A stretch of DNA of 64,000 nt, from positions 34,738 through 98,737 of the forward strand of contig JBBSGD010000001.1 in assembly GCA_038254435.1 (NCBI GenBank), written 5' to 3'. The DNA is from JBBSGD01 sp038254435 (GTDB lineage Bacteria > Actinomycetota > CADDZG01 > WHSQ01). The notes beneath the pieces were generated by a model. That model had not been told where the DNA came from and made no database searches. It worked only from the letters and a program-made list of their open reading frames with translations. The position numbers were made by a program, and so were the translations under genes. Shown here piece by piece: positions 62,664 through 64,000 of the stretch (positions within the stretch are counted from its first letter, which is position 1; every line of letters begins with the position of its first letter).

Positions 62664-63857
62664 ATGTCTCAAACCTTTCGCGACTTGGGTGTCTCGGCCC
62701 CCGTGGCCGAGGCGCTCGGCAAACGCGGGATCATCACTCCCTTCGCGATCCAGACGCTTGTCATGGAGGACGCCCTGGCTCAGCATGACGTCCTGGCCAA
62801 GTCACGCACCGGCTCGGGCAAGACCCTCGGCTTCGTCTTGCCCATCGTCGAGAACCTGCGGCCCGGCGACCCTCAGCCGAGCGCGGTGATTCTTACCCCC
62901 ACGCGCGAACTTGCCCTGCAAGTGACCGACGAGTTCGTCGACGTGGCGCGGATAAAGAACCTGCGCGTCACTACCGTCTACGGCGGAGCGAGCGTCCAGG
63001 ACCAAGCCCGTCTGGCGGGCCGCGCCCACATCATCGTGGCCACTCCCGGCCGGCTCGAGGACCTGGCGAACCGAGGCATGGTGGGCCTGGGCAAGGTCAA
63101 GGTGCTCGTCCTCGACGAGGCAGATCGCATGCTCGACATGGGCTTTCAGCCGCAAGTCAACCGCCTCGTTACCCGCATGCCCACCGATCGTCAGACCATG
63201 TTCTTTTCGGCCACCCTCGACGGGGATGTCGGGCGCCTGGCACGGCGCTATACGCGCGACGCAAGGCGCCACGAAGTCGAATCGCCGATGCTCACGGTGG
63301 AAGAGGTCGAGCACCGCTTCCTGCCGGTGACCACCGCCACCAAGGTCCTCACGCTTGCCACCGAGCTCAAGGAGGATCGCGGTCTCGCTCTGGTCTTCGT
63401 GCGCACCAAACGCGGGGCCGATCGTCTCGTCACCCGGCTGAAGAACCAGGGCATCAAGGCAGTAGCCATGCACGGAGATCTGACTCAGGGTGCTCGCCAA
63501 AAGGCGCTCGCTCGCTTCGAGGCAGGACAGGTCACCACGCTCGTCGCTACCGACGTAGCGGCGCGCGGCCTGGATCTGGACGACATCACCCACGTCATCA
63601 ACTTCGATCCGCCGGACGACGACAAGAGCTACGTGCATCGAGTCGGGCGCACGGCGCGGGCCGGCCGGAACGGGACCGGCGTCACGCTGGTGCTTCCCGA
63701 TCAGCGTGCGGACGTTAGCCGCATGGCTGCCCGTCTCCAACTGGACAAAGAGTTCCAGGACGCGGGCATGACCATCGCTCCACCCACGGTCGTGTACTCG
63801 TCGCACCGCGGGCGCAACTCGATGCTCGCTCCCCCACGACGCAAGCGCCGCTTCTAA
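62664..63857 (+). CDS. DEAD-box RNA helicase
   Basis: An ATP-dependent RNA helicase of 397 residues. In order: FRDLGVSAPVAEALGKRGIITPFAIQ (Q motif), SRTGSGKT (motif I), PTRELALQ (Ia), TPGR (Ib), LDEADRMLDMGF (II, DEAD), FSATL (III), LVFVRTKRGAD (IV), VATDVAARGLDLDDITHVINFD (V) and HRVGRTARAGRNG (VI). The C-terminal extension is basic (SHRGRNSMLAPPRRKRRF). AAGGAG lies just before ATG 62664; an upstream in-frame start at 62550 lacks support. The family acts in ribosome assembly, mRNA decay or cold adaptation. The 246 nt before it form a long leader region. Confidence 0.93.
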   Translation: MSQTFRDLGVSAPVAEALGKRGIITPFAIQTLVMEDALAQHDVLAKSRTGSGKTLGFVLPIVENLRPGDPQPSAVILTPTRELALQVTDEFVDVARIKNLRVTTVYGGASVQDQARLAGRAHIIVATPGRLEDLANRGMVGLGKVKVLVLDEADRMLDMGFQPQVNRLVTRMPTDRQTMFFSATLDGDVGRLARRYTRDARRHEVESPMLTVEEVEHRFLPVTTATKVLTLATELKEDRGLALVFVRTKRGADRLVTRLKNQGIKAVAMHGDLTQGARQKALARFEAGQVTTLVATDVAARGLDLDDITHVINFDPPDDDKSYVHRVGRTARAGRNGTGVTLVLPDQRADVSRMAARLQLDKEFQDAGMTIAPPTVVYSSHRGRNSMLAPPRRKRRF

Positions 63858-63925
63858 GGACTCGTCACGCGCCGCGGCCCCCCGCAATCCCGGGGCCGCG
63901 GCGCGGGTCGAGTCCTTAGAAGCGG
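63848..63925. terminator. Long double-stem hairpin overlapping the helicase stop codon
   Basis: Outer arms 63848-63864 and 63909-63925 (CCGCTTCTAAGGACTCG and its complement) are perfect over 17 bp. Inner arms 63869-63881 and 63892-63904 are perfect over 13 bp, GCGCCGCGGCCCC with its complement. The stop TAA (63855-63857) is inside the outer left arm. A single T-poor stem of this strength probably terminates transcription from both sides. Confidence 0.75.
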
Positions 63926-64000
63926 GGCGTGGGTGGGTGGGGCGCGTGCATCGCGTTGGGCCCGCGGTGGGGCCAGTAAACCACCGGGGGGGGAGCGCTG
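63926..64000. other. End of window, G-rich, no gene assigned
   Basis: The last 75 nt are G-rich on the plus strand with runs such as GGGTGGGTGGGG. No start codon with a ribosome-binding site or family motif is visible. It may be the edge of a gene outside the window. Confidence 0.4.

Overview
This window is a high-GC chromosomal segment with many GTG starts. It probably comes from a deep-branching member of the Actinomycetota. The evidence is gene order and content: alaS-ruvX-mltG-aroE-pilB; thrS-HIT with pgsA-acyltransferase-pimA (the mycobacterial Rv2614c-Rv2610c set for phosphatidylinositol mannosides); pdxS-pdxT-yebC-ruvC-ruvA-ruvB-yajC-secD-secF-apt-rel; an F420-type flavin oxidoreductase; and an HspR-type (HAIR) operator in front of clpB. 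Nothing seen fixes the genus. No rRNA, tRNA or CRISPR array was recognised.

Layout. 1-6617 (minus) is a tightly coupled housekeeping run: a small membrane protein, alaS, ruvX, mltG and aroE, then pilB (cut by the window edge). 6739-8394 (plus) is an exported beta-propeller protein that meets rarA (minus) at a strong bidirectional terminator. 9921-11294 is an MHS-type MFS transporter. 11300-16985 is an accessory, partly decayed island. It holds a long perfect inverted repeat, an IS3-family transposase remnant, an orphan secreted protein, an ECF sigma factor with its membrane partner, a broken thiolase joined to a scrap of dnaE, and a frameshifted lipoprotein. 16988-22472 carries aspS/hisS (minus), a split transketolase (plus) and dtd.

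22023-41958 is almost entirely minus strand: dtd, a class B penicillin-binding lipoprotein, rel, a small DUF protein, apt, secF, secD, an HD-domain protein, yajC, ruvB, ruvA, ruvC, yebC, pdxT, pdxS, two tandem DUF3048 proteins, a degenerate M48-like membrane protein, pimA, a PatA-like acyltransferase and pgsA. An EF-G-like GTPase (plus) separates this from the HIT, thrS, peptidase-MA-like metallopeptidase and DUF2090 run at 44132-48938. 49370-51121 is a second non-coding or decayed stretch. It has an ECF sigma pseudogene and a striking two-sided array of GTGCAC/CACGTG repeats.

51122-63857 holds a MidA-type methyltransferase, a 2-hydroxyacid dehydrogenase coupled to a 49-residue zinc-ribbon protein, a cyclopropane-fatty-acid synthase whose frame lacks a normal stop, clpB with a readable promoter and HAIR operator, ftsH, an Lgt-family protein, an F420-type oxidoreductase, an S33 peptidase, a small acidic protein and a DEAD-box helicase ending in a long hairpin. 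Most of the window is core informational and envelope machinery. The unusual biology lies in the two decayed intervals, the repeat array, the clpB control region and a few variant enzymes.
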